Numbered from the stretch's first letter, positions 1 to 10,126 are shown. The stretch: DNA of 64,000 nt from Clostridiaceae bacterium (GCA_016285645.1 JAEERC010000063.1:1-64000); one strand, 5' to 3'. Made by a program: numbers and translations. Notes: a model not told the origin generated them from the letters alone.

Positions 1-497
1 CACTGCAGAGGAACATATCGATGAAACGTTTTGTTATAGCATTTATCGACCATTTTAAATTTTCCCTCGTTAAGATTAACAGTATTCACTTTCAGTTCAA
101 AACGCGGACCTTTATATCCTTGTGATCTTTGGAAGTCGATACAGTCATCTTGACTTCAAGTCAAAGATTTCGTCAGCTTATCTGATGGATGGTGTTCTCA
201 ATTTGCCTGAACCCGTCATAAAAGAAGACTGGGGAGTGCAGGAATAATTGCAAAAAAATGAGGACAAATGGCAGAAATAATTCATTTTTCTCGCCATTTT
301 TCTCAAAATCTCAGTCAAACAGTCTTTGAATCCCTTGAATTATAAGGGCAAATTCGAATTGAGGACGCAGAGCAAAAAAATAAAGATTTTTTGCATAAGT
401 CCAATAAAACGTACTGGATTTTCCATTAATGACGCTTTTTTGAAGCGGAGAGTTAAAAAGAAAAAAGCCCCGAAACGCTTACGTATCAAGGCTTTTC

Positions 498-585
498 TGG
501 CGGAGAGTCAGGGATTCGAACCCTGGGTTCATTTCTGAACACAGCATTTCGAGTGCTGCACCTTCGACCACTCGGACAACTCTCC
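498..585 (-). tRNA. tRNA-Ser (anticodon CGA), CCA encoded
   Basis: Reverse complement reads GGAGAGTTGTCCGAGTGGTCGAAGGTGCAGCACTCGAAATGCTGTGTTCAGAAATGAACCCAGGGTTCGAATCCCTGACTCTCCGCCA: 7-bp acceptor stem, anticodon loop CTCGAAA, variable arm, GGTTCGAATCC T-arm. Confidence 0.96.
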
Positions 586-981
586 GTAAGTTTATTGTTC
601 TCGGGCTGTCTGCTTTTTGCGGACAGCTTTTACATTTTAGCAAATAACTTTTTATTTGTCAATAAAAAGGATGATGATTTAATCGGGATGTAAAAACCGC
701 CTTGCAGGGGAGTGTTCCGCCGCTTTATTGCGCCTTTTGAGAAGTGTTATCCCGTAAAGATTAAGAAAACATTAATTGTTAATCTGTTTTGAAATAATGC
801 GCCGCGACTGTGCGTTTTATCTGTGAAATCGCTTTTGAGTCGGCTCGGAAAGATGCTTTAGGGCGGGGAAACGGCCGTTCGCGCCCTGAAATGTTCCGTT
901 CGTGCCGTAAAACGGAAAAACGCGATTGTTCGTGATATTGTAAAGCCAAGATAAAAAACAAATCTGAAAGGGGATTACAAA

Positions 982-1113
982 ATGATTATCGGTTCAATTC
1001 TTACAGCGGCGGCGGTTCTTGCAATAGGTGCGGTTATCTGCACATCCTCGGATTCCGACAGCGCGGCGGCAGCCCTCGCGCAGATGAATTCGGTTACATT
1101 CAAAAACGCATAA
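982..1113 (+). CDS. Small putative membrane peptide (43 aa), MIIGSILTAAAVLAIGAVICTSSDSDSAAAALAQMNSVTFKNA
   Basis: ATG preceded by GAAAGGGG purine-rich RBS; hydrophobic N-terminal segment; below the cutoff of the supplied ORF track. Confidence 0.45.
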   Translation: MIIGSILTAAAVLAIGAVICTSSDSDSAAAALAQMNSVTFKNA

Positions 1114-1203
1114 GATAAATCTTGTATAAACATCCTGTCCTCACGGCGGGGTGTTAAATAATAACATATTGCAAAAAAAAACTGTTATTATGGTAAACTG
1201 TTT

Positions 1204-1372
1204 CTGCGACACAAATTAATATCCTACGGTTACAACCATCGGTTCGTATTTTTACTAAGGTAAAAATGCAGGCTTCATTTCTTATACCGGCTGATGGTTG
1301 TAGGAAAATTTGTGTCGCAGCAAAAGGAGTTTGCGTTTTTCGTGCGCAGCTCCGGCTGTGCACTTTTTATTT
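1204..1372 (+). promoter_or_regulatory. Structured leader or small RNA: long hairpin followed by an intrinsic terminator
   Basis: Arms CTGCGACACAAATT (1204-1217)/AATTTGTGTCGCAG (1307-1320), ACAACCATC (1232-1240)/GATGGTTGT (1293-1301), apical ATTTTTAC-TAAG-GTAAAAAT (1248-1267), then GTGCGCAGC-TCCG-GCTGTGCAC-TTTTTATTT (1342-1372). Confidence 0.7.
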
Positions 1373-1442
1373 ATGTATGAGCGCAGTGAATAATAAAATT
1401 CTGTTGGAGACAGATTCTTATTCTAGGGAGGAAAATGGTTTT

Positions 1443-4400
1443 ATGTCAAAAATGTTTAAACGGATTCTTTCGCTGACGCTTTGTGCTGCAATGCTTTTCG
1501 GAGCTGCGGTTATCAATGCAGATGCCGCATCAAATCCATATCCGCAATATAATTACTATAACAGTGCTTCTGATTATCAGATAGCCTGCACATGGTATGC
1601 ATGGAATCAGGCAAAAGAACGCCTGGGCCTGGAACTTCCGGATTGGAGGAATGCCGGGAACTGGTATTCGGCTGCCGGTTATACGAAAGGATCAGAACCA
1701 AGAGAAAACTCGATTGCATGCTTTTCATATACCAACAGTCCTCCGTATGGCCATGTTGCATATGTTACAAGTGTAAACAGCGACGGCTCTTTTAACATTG
1801 TTGAAGGAGGCTCGGCCTGGTCGGGAAATAATCATGGTGTTTGCAGCCGGACTGTAAGGAACAGAACATATTGGCCAGATCAGGGATTTATCTATTTAAC
1901 TCCTACTAACCATTTACCAATAGGTAATGTTGATTCTTTTAATGGTGGACTAAACACAGTACATGTATCCGGTTGGGCTTTTGACCCGGACGAAAATTCA
2001 AAGAATCTGGATGTTCATGTCTATATAGGCGGACCAGCCGGAAGTGGCGAATGCCATGGTATCGGTGCTGCAAATACAGAAAGAAAAGATGTAAATAATG
2101 CGTATGGTATTCCGGGAAATCATGGATTTGATGCAAGTATTATTACTTCAAAAACGGGAACTCAGCCGGTTTATGTTTATGCGATAAATGCTCAGGGCGG
2201 GAACAATCCTTGCATAGGAAGCGGTACGGTTACTATCAAATCTGCCAGCTCGTCAACTATTATTGAAGATGAATATTTTATTGAGTCCAAAATTGCCCCG
2301 AAAAAAGTATTGGATGTAAAAGGCGGGTCCGCAGCTAACACAACAAATGTTCAGCTGTTTTCCTTAGGGGCAGGTGGAAACCAGGTTTTCAAAATCAAAA
2401 ATGAAAATGATGGATTTTACAGTATCAGAACTGAATGCTCAGGCTATAATTCCGGCTTGGATGTTGCAGGTATATCATCAGCAAACCGAGCTAATATAGC
2501 GCAATATGAATACAAAGGACAGAAAAATCAAAAATGGAAGTTTTTCTCATCTGGTGGTGGATATTACTACATAATGTCCGGCTGTGGAAGTTTTATTGAT
2601 GTTTCAAAAGGAGAAACAACTGACGGAACAAATATTGCAACATTTAAATATGAAGATAATAATAATCTTCAGTTCAAGTTGTTGAAAGCATATTCCGTCA
2701 ACTATAATGCAAACGGCGGTGAAAACGCTCCGGAAATGCAATACAAGGCGCAGGGATATGAGAGAGTTCTCAGTTCAAAAACTCCGACACGTGATAATTA
2801 TCTTTTCATAAACTGGAACACCGAACCCGATGGGACGGGCACAAGTTATGAACCCGGTGCCGAATACTCAGAAAACGCCGATGTAACTCTTTATGCGCAG
2901 TGGGCGAGTATTACACACACTGTTACTTATGACGCAAATGGCGGAGAAAACGCACCTGACAATCAAATAAAAGAGTTTGATAAAACTTTGACAATCACTT
3001 CACAGCGCCCGACAAGAAAGGGTTATGAACTGGTAAACTGGAACACTGAACCCAATGGAACGGGCACAAGCTACGAACCGGGTGCCGAATACACAGAAAA
3101 TGCCGATATGATACTTTATGCACAGTGGGCAGTGAAAGTGTATACAGTAACATATATCAACAACGACGGTACAGACAGTTCATCGGAAGTTACCATGTCC
3201 GGAACAACCCACTATTATTTACCTACCCCTAACCGTGAAGGATACACCTGCATAAACTGGAACACTGAACCTGATGGAACCGGTCAGGCATATGCGCTGG
3301 ATGAGATTTGCTCCTTTGGCAATGACATAACCCTTTATGCCCAGTGGGAAGCTGTCGAGTTTAATATCACACTGAATTCCGGCGGAGGCACGGGAGCTCC
3401 TTCAAGCATAACAGCAACCATAGAAGAACCGGTTTCTCTTCCTGTTCCCACCCGTGAAGGATATGCTCTTATCAACTGGAATACCAGTTCTAACGGGAAC
3501 GGCACCGCTTATGAAGCCGGCAAACCGTATACATTCAAGAAAAAAACAACACTTTATGCACAGTGGACAAGAGCTACATATAAAGTAACATTTGACGCAA
3601 ACGGCGGCGAAAACGCACCTTCACCCCAAACAAAGATATATAATATCGACCTGACTCTTACAACCGACAGCCCAACATTATACGGGCATAAACTGCAGAA
3701 CTGGAACACAAAAGCTGACGGAACCGGTACCGTTTACAAAAGCGGAGAAGTATATTCACTCAATTCAGATATAACACTTTATGCACAGTGGAAAAACATG
3801 GCATATACAATAACATATAATGCCAACGGCGGCTTCGTAAACCCGTCAAGTGTGGAAACTATGGGTGAATATATGTATTTGATTGCACCGACCCGAGAAG
3901 GATACCTTTGTTTTGAATGGAACACAGAGCCCGACGGCACCGGTACAAGTTACAGTCTTTACAGCTGCTATCGCTTCAACAGTGACATCATTCTTTACGC
4001 GCAGTGGAAACCTATAGAATATACAGTTACATATGATTTGAAAGGCGGTTCATTTGAGACCGGGAAAACAAGCGCCAAAGTCAATTGCGGAGACCCAATA
4101 CCGGATGATATTCCTCAAAAGCAGGATTGCAAATTTGCCGGTTGGTTGATTTATGATAAAAAAACCGGCAGAAATATAAACTTTGAAGGAACAATGCCTG
4201 CACACGACATAACATTGATCGCCAAATGGCTGCCGGCAGATTATGAGGCGGTGTTTTATGCTGACGGCGTTGTTGTTTCAAGACAGACTTACAGCATCGG
4301 CACTGATTCTCTTGATGAACCTGAAATACCCGCTAAGCCTTATTATCCCTCAGCTCATTGGCAAGCATACAGTCTTGAAAATGGCGGAAATCTTGAAATA

Positions 4401-4799
4401 AACGCAGTTTATGAAACCCCGAAAATATCAACAAGGGATCAGAGAAGACTGAATATCAATGAGAAAAACCAAATTAATATTACCGGAAACTATGCAGTGT
4501 CTGAAACGAAATATGTTTCATCCGACAAGTCGGTTGCCACGGTCGATGACAACGGAGTGATTACAGCAATAGGTACGGGTTCGTGTTTTATCAAAGTTAC
4601 CTGCAAAGGTAAAGACAGTTTCGGCAATGATATTGAGGCAACAACATCTGTGACAGTCAATGTTTCACGCCCAGTTGAAGATTATTCCGATACACAATCA
4701 ACGCTTGAAACACTTATTCAAAAATTCTTTTCGGAAACATTACTGGATTTACTAAGTATAATTGTTAAACTCTTTTCCGTTATACGCTTTTATATGTAA
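1443..4799 (+). CDS. Secreted multidomain protein: CHAP amidase-like, GWAFDP-type domain, ricin-like beta-trefoil, about 7 InlB-type repeats, Big2-like domain, hydrophobic C-terminus
   Basis: ORF 1266-4799; start moved to ATG 1443 (GGGAGG RBS, signal peptide MSKMFKRILSLTLCAAMLFGAAVINADA). The CHAP-like part has CTWYAWNQ and GHVAYVTSV; the repeats end in xxLYAQW. Confidence 0.85.
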   Translation: MSKMFKRILSLTLCAAMLFGAAVINADAASNPYPQYNYYNSASDYQIACTWYAWNQAKERLGLELPDWRNAGNWYSAAGYTKGSEPRENSIACFSYTNSPPYGHVAYVTSVNSDGSFNIVEGGSAWSGNNHGVCSRTVRNRTYWPDQGFIYLTPTNHLPIGNVDSFNGGLNTVHVSGWAFDPDENSKNLDVHVYIGGPAGSGECHGIGAANTERKDVNNAYGIPGNHGFDASIITSKTGTQPVYVYAINAQGGNNPCIGSGTVTIKSASSSTIIEDEYFIESKIAPKKVLDVKGGSAANTTNVQLFSLGAGGNQVFKIKNENDGFYSIRTECSGYNSGLDVAGISSANRANIAQYEYKGQKNQKWKFFSSGGGYYYIMSGCGSFIDVSKGETTDGTNIATFKYEDNNNLQFKLLKAYSVNYNANGGENAPEMQYKAQGYERVLSSKTPTRDNYLFINWNTEPDGTGTSYEPGAEYSENADVTLYAQWASITHTVTYDANGGENAPDNQIKEFDKTLTITSQRPTRKGYELVNWNTEPNGTGTSYEPGAEYTENADMILYAQWAVKVYTVTYINNDGTDSSSEVTMSGTTHYYLPTPNREGYTCINWNTEPDGTGQAYALDEICSFGNDITLYAQWEAVEFNITLNSGGGTGAPSSITATIEEPVSLPVPTREGYALINWNTSSNGNGTAYEAGKPYTFKKKTTLYAQWTRATYKVTFDANGGENAPSPQTKIYNIDLTLTTDSPTLYGHKLQNWNTKADGTGTVYKSGEVYSLNSDITLYAQWKNMAYTITYNANGGFVNPSSVETMGEYMYLIAPTREGYLCFEWNTEPDGTGTSYSLYSCYRFNSDIILYAQWKPIEYTVTYDLKGGSFETGKTSAKVNCGDPIPDDIPQKQDCKFAGWLIYDKKTGRNINFEGTMPAHDITLIAKWLPADYEAVFYADGVVVSRQTYSIGTDSLDEPEIPAKPYYPSAHWQAYSLENGGNLEINAVYETPKISTRDQRRLNINEKNQINITGNYAVSETKYVSSDKSVATVDDNGVITAIGTGSCFIKVTCKGKDSFGNDIEATTSVTVNVSRPVEDYSDTQSTLETLIQKFFSETLLDLLSIIVKLFSVIRFYM
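2692..4230 (+). repeat. Seven tandem InlB-type (Listeria-Bacteroides) repeats inside the secreted protein
   Basis: Recurrent pattern YxVTYxANGG...PTREGYxxxNWNTEPDGTGTxY...DITLYAQW at roughly 215 bp spacing. Confidence 0.85.
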
Positions 4800-4987
4800 A
4801 CAATAAACAACATCGTCCGTATTGTTTTCGACAGCTCCTCTGCCTTTGCGCGGGCGGGGGAGTGCTTGTTTTTGTTTGATTTATTGCCGCTTAAATACAA
4901 TATTTTGCCCGCTCGTTTATTGACAACACAATATATTCTATTATATAATTATTAAATCACATAAATATTATTATTGGAGTGTTCGAC

Positions 4988-6028
4988 ATGATTGAAAAAA
5001 GTCTTTACGGCAAAACATCCGGCGGAAAAGATGTTCATCTTTTCAGAATCACCAACAACCCCGGCTCCTATGTTGACCTGCTGACCTACGGCGCAACGGT
5101 TGACAGAATCTGCGTTCCCGACAAAGAGGGCGTTCTCGCCGACGTGCTCATCGGATTTGACGACATCGAGGGGCACGAAACCCGCTCGAATTATCAGGGT
5201 CAGACCGTCGGAAGATACGCCAACAGAATCGAGAACGGCGTGTTTTCCATTGACGGAACTGAATACAAACTTACTCAGAACGAAAAGGGCAAAACCTGCC
5301 TTCACGGCGGCGGCGAGCTTTCGCACAATGTGTGGAACGCCATTATCATTGACGACAACGCCGTTGAAATGACTTATACAAGCCCCGACGGAGCTGAGGG
5401 CTTCCCCGGCAAGGTCGATTTCAAAGTGGTTTTCACTTTCAGCGATAAAAACGAACTGAAAATCGACTACAGCGCCGTAAGCGACAAAAAAACAGTTATC
5501 AATCTTACAAATCACGCCTATTTTAATCTGGCGGGCGAGGGCAGCGGCGACATACTCGCGACGGTTCTTAAAATCGACGCGGACCGCTTCACCCCCACGG
5601 ACGCGGACAGCATCCCCACGGGTGAGCTCCGCGATGTTACGGGCACGGCGTTTGATTTCCGTGAGCCGAAACCCATCGGCAGGGATATTCACGCCGACGA
5701 CGAGCAGCTTGCCATGTGTAAGGGATATGACCACAATTTCTGCCTCAACAGCGGCGACGGCCCCGCGGTTACGGCATACGACCCGTCAAGCGGCAGGGCG
5801 ATGGATGTTTACACCGACCTTTGCGGCGTTCAGCTTTACACCGGCAATTTCCTTGACGGTTCAAGAGCGGGCAAGGGCGGCAGGCCGATTATACAGCACG
5901 CGGGCTTCTGCCTTGAAACGCAGTATTATCCCAACACACCGAACACTCCCTCGTTCCCGCAGTGCACTTTTGACGCGGGCGAAAAATTCACATCGTCAAC
6001 GATGTTCAAATTCTATGTAAAAAAATAA
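4988..6028 (+). CDS. galM: Aldose 1-epimerase (galactose mutarotase)
   Basis: NxxGRYANRI, NLTNHAYFNL, KGYDHNF, LETQYYPNTPN motifs; ATG 4988 after GGAG. Confidence 0.93.
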   Translation: MIEKSLYGKTSGGKDVHLFRITNNPGSYVDLLTYGATVDRICVPDKEGVLADVLIGFDDIEGHETRSNYQGQTVGRYANRIENGVFSIDGTEYKLTQNEKGKTCLHGGGELSHNVWNAIIIDDNAVEMTYTSPDGAEGFPGKVDFKVVFTFSDKNELKIDYSAVSDKKTVINLTNHAYFNLAGEGSGDILATVLKIDADRFTPTDADSIPTGELRDVTGTAFDFREPKPIGRDIHADDEQLAMCKGYDHNFCLNSGDGPAVTAYDPSSGRAMDVYTDLCGVQLYTGNFLDGSRAGKGGRPIIQHAGFCLETQYYPNTPNTPSFPQCTFDAGEKFTSSTMFKFYVKK

Positions 6029-6052
6029 TTGAAATAAAGCGGAGGTAACACT

Positions 6053-7753
6053 ATGTACAGCGAGAAAAAAATATGGGCGGCAAGCTCCCAGGACGGCAGC
6101 AACAGAATATATCTCAATCCCGCAATGGCAAACCGCCACGGCATTATAGCGGGCGCGACAGGCACAGGTAAAACAATCACGATGAAGGTTCTCGCCGAGT
6201 CATTCAGCGATATGGGCGTGCCCGTATTCTTCAGCGATGTCAAGGGCGACCTTTCGGGTATGTGCACCCCCGGCAGAGATACCGAGGATATGCAGAAGCG
6301 CATAAACTTCTTCGGCATCGAGGATTTTCAGTATAAGAGCTATCCCACAAGATTCTGGGATATTTTCGGCGAGGCGGGCACGAACATCAGAGTGACCGTT
6401 TCGGATATGGGTCCGACACTTCTCGCTAAGCTTTTCGGCTTGACCGAGGTTCAGGCGGGCGTTCTCAATGTTGTGTTCCGCGCGGCGGACGACCAGGGGC
6501 TTCTGCTTCTCGATCTCAAGGACCTTCGCGCTATGCTTCAGTATGTAAGCGACAACAGAACGGAGTACTCCTCAATGTACGGCAATGTCACCGTGCAGAG
6601 CGTGGGCGCAATCCAGCGCGCTCTTCTCGCTTTTGAGGATGAAGGCGGAGCGGCGCTCTTCGGCGAGCCGATGCTCGACATCCGCGATTTCATCCGCACG
6701 GACATTGACGGCAGGGGATATATCAACATCCTTTCAAGTAACCGCCTTATTCAGAGCCCGCTCGTATATTCAACCTTCCTGCTCTGGCTCCTCACCGAGC
6801 TGTTTGAGCGTCTTCCCGAGGTGGGCGACCTCGAAAAGCCGAGATTCGTCTTCTTCTTCGATGAAGCGCATCTTTTGTTCAGCGACTGCTCGAAATCGCT
6901 TATCGCGAAGATAGTTCAGGTAGTAAAACTCGTGCGTTCAAAGGGCGTGGGCGTCTATTTCGTAACACAGTCGCCCTCCGATATTCCCAACGAAGTGCTC
7001 GCCCAGCTTTCCAACAGGGTTCAGCACGGCCTCAGGGCTTACACCCCCTCCGAGCAGAGAGCCGTCAAGGCGGCGGCGGACGCCTTCCGCGAGAACCTCG
7101 GCTTCAAAACCGAAGAGGTGCTTATGGCTCTCGGAACAGGCGAGGCGCTTGTCAGCTTCCTCGATGAAAAGGGCATTCCCTCAATCGTCGAATACGCGAA
7201 GATTCTGCCCCCTCAGAGTCTTATGGGCGCTTCCGACCCGTCTGTTGTTACAAATGTAATAAACAGCGACGAGTTCTCAATCAAATACAACGAGGATGTG
7301 GACAGAGAGTCCGCTTACGAAATAATCATGGCGGCAAGGCAGAAGCTTGAAGAGGAAAGAGCCGCCGAGGAAGAAGCGAGAAAAGCCGAGGAGGAGGCGA
7401 AGAAAGCCGAAGCCGAAGCCAAAAAAGCCGAGGCGGAGGAGAAGAAGAGAACAGCCGCCGAGGAAAGAGAAGAAAAGAAACGCCTTGCCGAGGAGGAAAA
7501 AGCGGCAAAGAAGGCGCAGAAAGAAAAAGATAAAAAGAAGGATAAGGTTTCAAAAGCCGCGCAGAAGGCGGTCACCAGCGCCACCTCGTCCGTCGCGAGA
7601 TCCGTCAGCACTAATGTTATCAATTCCGTGCTCGGCGGCAAGAAGACTTCGGCGCAGACCATGGCGAAACGCGCCGCCACAAACGCTCTCAGCTCCGTTA
7701 TGAGAAGCGGCGTTTCCGCGGTTATCAGAGGACTTTTCGACACCAAGAAATAA
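6053..7753 (+). CDS. DUF853/HerA-like (YjgR-type) ATPase with Lys/Glu/Ala-rich C-terminal coil
   Basis: Walker A GATGTGKT, DVKGDLSG, Walker B FFFDEAHLLF, VTQSPSDIPNEVLAQLSNRVQHGLRAYTP. Confidence 0.9.
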   Translation: MYSEKKIWAASSQDGSNRIYLNPAMANRHGIIAGATGTGKTITMKVLAESFSDMGVPVFFSDVKGDLSGMCTPGRDTEDMQKRINFFGIEDFQYKSYPTRFWDIFGEAGTNIRVTVSDMGPTLLAKLFGLTEVQAGVLNVVFRAADDQGLLLLDLKDLRAMLQYVSDNRTEYSSMYGNVTVQSVGAIQRALLAFEDEGGAALFGEPMLDIRDFIRTDIDGRGYINILSSNRLIQSPLVYSTFLLWLLTELFERLPEVGDLEKPRFVFFFDEAHLLFSDCSKSLIAKIVQVVKLVRSKGVGVYFVTQSPSDIPNEVLAQLSNRVQHGLRAYTPSEQRAVKAAADAFRENLGFKTEEVLMALGTGEALVSFLDEKGIPSIVEYAKILPPQSLMGASDPSVVTNVINSDEFSIKYNEDVDRESAYEIIMAARQKLEEERAAEEEARKAEEEAKKAEAEAKKAEAEEKKRTAAEEREEKKRLAEEEKAAKKAQKEKDKKKDKVSKAAQKAVTSATSSVARSVSTNVINSVLGGKKTSAQTMAKRAATNALSSVMRSGVSAVIRGLFDTKK

Positions 7754-7781
7754 ATCGCGGTGTTCAAAAAATAACGGAACA

Positions 7782-7850
7782 TTGTTTACAATTTGTAGCA
7801 TTGATATTCACACTCCATTAAAAATCGCAATGTAATATCAATGTAAACAA
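7782..7850. promoter_or_regulatory. Inverted repeat upstream of the response regulator
   Basis: TTGTTTA-(10 nt)-CATTGATATT (7782-7808) opposed to AATATCAATGTAAACAA (7834-7850). Confidence 0.5.
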
Positions 7851-7871
7851 ATTATTGAGGAGGAATGCAAT

Positions 7872-8561
7872 ATGGCAGCAGAAAAAATCCTTGTTGTTGA
7901 TGACGATACCAATATATGCGAGCTGCTCAGACTCTATCTTGAAAAGGACGGCTACAGCGTTGTAATAGCCAACGACGGCAACACGGCGGTCAAAAAATTC
8001 GAGGAAGAAAATCCCGATCTTATGATTCTCGATATAATGCTCCCCGGCCTTGACGGCTGGCAGGTGTGCAGGGAGGTTCGCAAATCCTCCGACAAGCCGA
8101 TAATCATGCTCACCGCCAAGGGCGAGACCTTCGACAAGGTTCTCGGCTTCGAGCTCGGAGCGGACGACTATGTTGTAAAGCCCTTCGACGCCAAGGAGAT
8201 TCTGGCGAGAATCCGCGCCGTGCTTCGCAGAACGGCTCCCGCGGCACAGTCGGAAATCAAGGAAGTCAGATACGACAAACTCGTTATCAACCTCACAAAC
8301 TACGAGCTTATGGTAAACGGCGAAAAGATAGACACGCCTCCGAAAGAGATGGAACTCATTTACCACCTCGCGAGCAATCCCAACAGGGTTTTCACCCGCG
8401 ACCAGCTTCTTGACGAGGTCTGGGGCTTCGACTACTACGGCGACTCGAGAACTGTTGACGTGCATGTAAAGCGCCTTCGCGAAAAACTTGAGGGCGTGTC
8501 GGACAAATGGGAACTCAAAACCGTCTGGAGCGTAGGATATAAATTCGCGACCAAGGACTGA
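7872..8561 (+). CDS. OmpR-family response regulator
   Basis: Receiver (VVDDD...DLMILDIMLPGLDG...LTAKGE...DYVVKPF) plus winged-helix C-terminus (RTVDVHVKRLREKL). Confidence 0.95.
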   Translation: MAAEKILVVDDDTNICELLRLYLEKDGYSVVIANDGNTAVKKFEEENPDLMILDIMLPGLDGWQVCREVRKSSDKPIIMLTAKGETFDKVLGFELGADDYVVKPFDAKEILARIRAVLRRTAPAAQSEIKEVRYDKLVINLTNYELMVNGEKIDTPPKEMELIYHLASNPNRVFTRDQLLDEVWGFDYYGDSRTVDVHVKRLREKLEGVSDKWELKTVWSVGYKFATKD

Positions 8562-8566
8562 TACCT

Positions 8567-10126
8567 ATGGCAGAAAAGTTCAGGGAGCCCGGCGTAAAGG
8601 TGAAGGTGAGAAAGTCCTCGCTTTTCCGCAAGTTCTTTTTCACCTCGGTCATACCCCTGCTTGTCAGTCTTGTTATAGCGGGCTCATCACTTCTCATTCT
8701 CGTTACCAACTACTGGATGAACGAGAAAACGGTGCTTCTTCAGGAGAGCGCGATGTCGGTGGCACAGAACACGAGCGAGGTGCTTTACACCGCCTACTCG
8801 AGCGACGAGGACCGCGAAGCGCCGATAATAATGATATGCAACAACTTAAATCAGATATCCTCGGCGATTGACGCCGATGTGTTCATTGTGAACACACAGG
8901 GCAAGGTGCTTTACTGCAAGGAAACCCTCAGTTCCGGCTTCCTGCTCAGACCGGGCAACTGCCGCACCCACAGCGGTTATGTTGTGGGCGAGGATATTCT
9001 CAAAACCGCCCTCGTAACGAATTACAGGGGCACGGGCGATCTCGACGGCGCTCTCACCGACCCGAGTTTCATAGTCAGCTCACCCGTTGTGGTGGACGGC
9101 GAAACAACCCTTGTGGTGTTCGTCACCCAGTCCTTTGTAAAAGGTCTCGCGCCCTATCTTGTGGCGATTTTCAGAATGTTCGTATTCGGCGCGGTCATAG
9201 GAATAATCGTAGCGAGCATATTCTCCTACGGTTTAACCGCCAAAACAACCAGACCCCTTCGCCTTATGTCGGCAGCGGTCAGGCAGTACGCAAACGGCGA
9301 CTTCTCCGCCCGTATTCCCGAGCGCAAGCGCAGACGCAAAAAGGATGACGAAATCGACACGCTGATTACCGCGTTCAACTCGATGGCTCAGGCGCTCGCT
9401 ACTCTCGAATCCTCGCGCAGAAGCTTTATAGCCAACGTCTCGCACGAGCTCAAAACACCGATGACCACAATCGGCGGGTTCATAGACGGCATACTTGACG
9501 GAACCATAAGCGAGGATAAACACGGGCACTATCTCTCAATTGTATCGGGCGAGATAAAGCGCCTTCGCAGACTTGTTGAGCAGATGCTCAATTTAAGCCG
9601 CATAGAATCGGGCGAGGTCACGTTAAACCCGAGCGATTTTGATATTTCGGAAATGATTGTCACAACTCTTCTGAGTTTTGAGCAGATTATCGAAAGCAGG
9701 AATATCGAAATCCGCGGAATTGAAAATATAGGTAAAAACAATATATACGCCGACCACGATATGATTTATCAGGTCATCTATAATCTTGTTGACAACGCCG
9801 TCAAATACACTCCCGACGGAGGCTATATCGAGGTTGCCGCCTCGGGCGATGACGAGAATGTAACAGTCAGGATAACGAACAGCGGCAAGGGCATTGAATC
9901 CGAGGAAATCAACAAGGTTTTCGAGCGATTCTACAAGGTTGACAAGTCGAGAAGCTACGACGCGAAGAGCGCGGGCATGGGGCTTTTCCTCGTGAAAACG
10001 ATTGTGGAACTCCATAACGGCAGAATCAGGGCTTCAAGCGTGGTTGACGACCACACCGATTTCATTTTCCGCCTGCCCAGAGAGGTAAAGGTATCGGGAA
10101 AGATTAATCTCACAAACAGAACATAA
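8567..10126 (+). CDS. Sensor histidine kinase (two TM, HAMP, HisKA, HATPase)
   Basis: SRRSFIANVSHELKTPMTTIGGFIDGI H-box; NLVDNAVKYTPDGG; GMGLFLVKTIVELHNG. Confidence 0.95.
   Translation: MAEKFREPGVKVKVRKSSLFRKFFFTSVIPLLVSLVIAGSSLLILVTNYWMNEKTVLLQESAMSVAQNTSEVLYTAYSSDEDREAPIIMICNNLNQISSAIDADVFIVNTQGKVLYCKETLSSGFLLRPGNCRTHSGYVVGEDILKTALVTNYRGTGDLDGALTDPSFIVSSPVVVDGETTLVVFVTQSFVKGLAPYLVAIFRMFVFGAVIGIIVASIFSYGLTAKTTRPLRLMSAAVRQYANGDFSARIPERKRRRKKDDEIDTLITAFNSMAQALATLESSRRSFIANVSHELKTPMTTIGGFIDGILDGTISEDKHGHYLSIVSGEIKRLRRLVEQMLNLSRIESGEVTLNPSDFDISEMIVTTLLSFEQIIESRNIEIRGIENIGKNNIYADHDMIYQVIYNLVDNAVKYTPDGGYIEVAASGDDENVTVRITNSGKGIESEEINKVFERFYKVDKSRSYDAKSAGMGLFLVKTIVELHNGRIRASSVVDDHTDFIFRLPREVKVSGKINLTNRT

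Noticed and set aside
1-246. Possible 3' remnant of a gene at the window start (..FGSRYSHLDFKSKISSAYLMDGVLNLPEPVIKEDWGVQE stop)
   Set aside because: Reads like a protein tail in one frame but is interrupted upstream and not identifiable; insufficient support to annotate.
7315-7782. Ser/Ala/Phe-rich minus-strand ORF 155 aa
   Set aside because: Antisense of the Lys/Glu/Ala-rich coil of the DUF853 ATPase.
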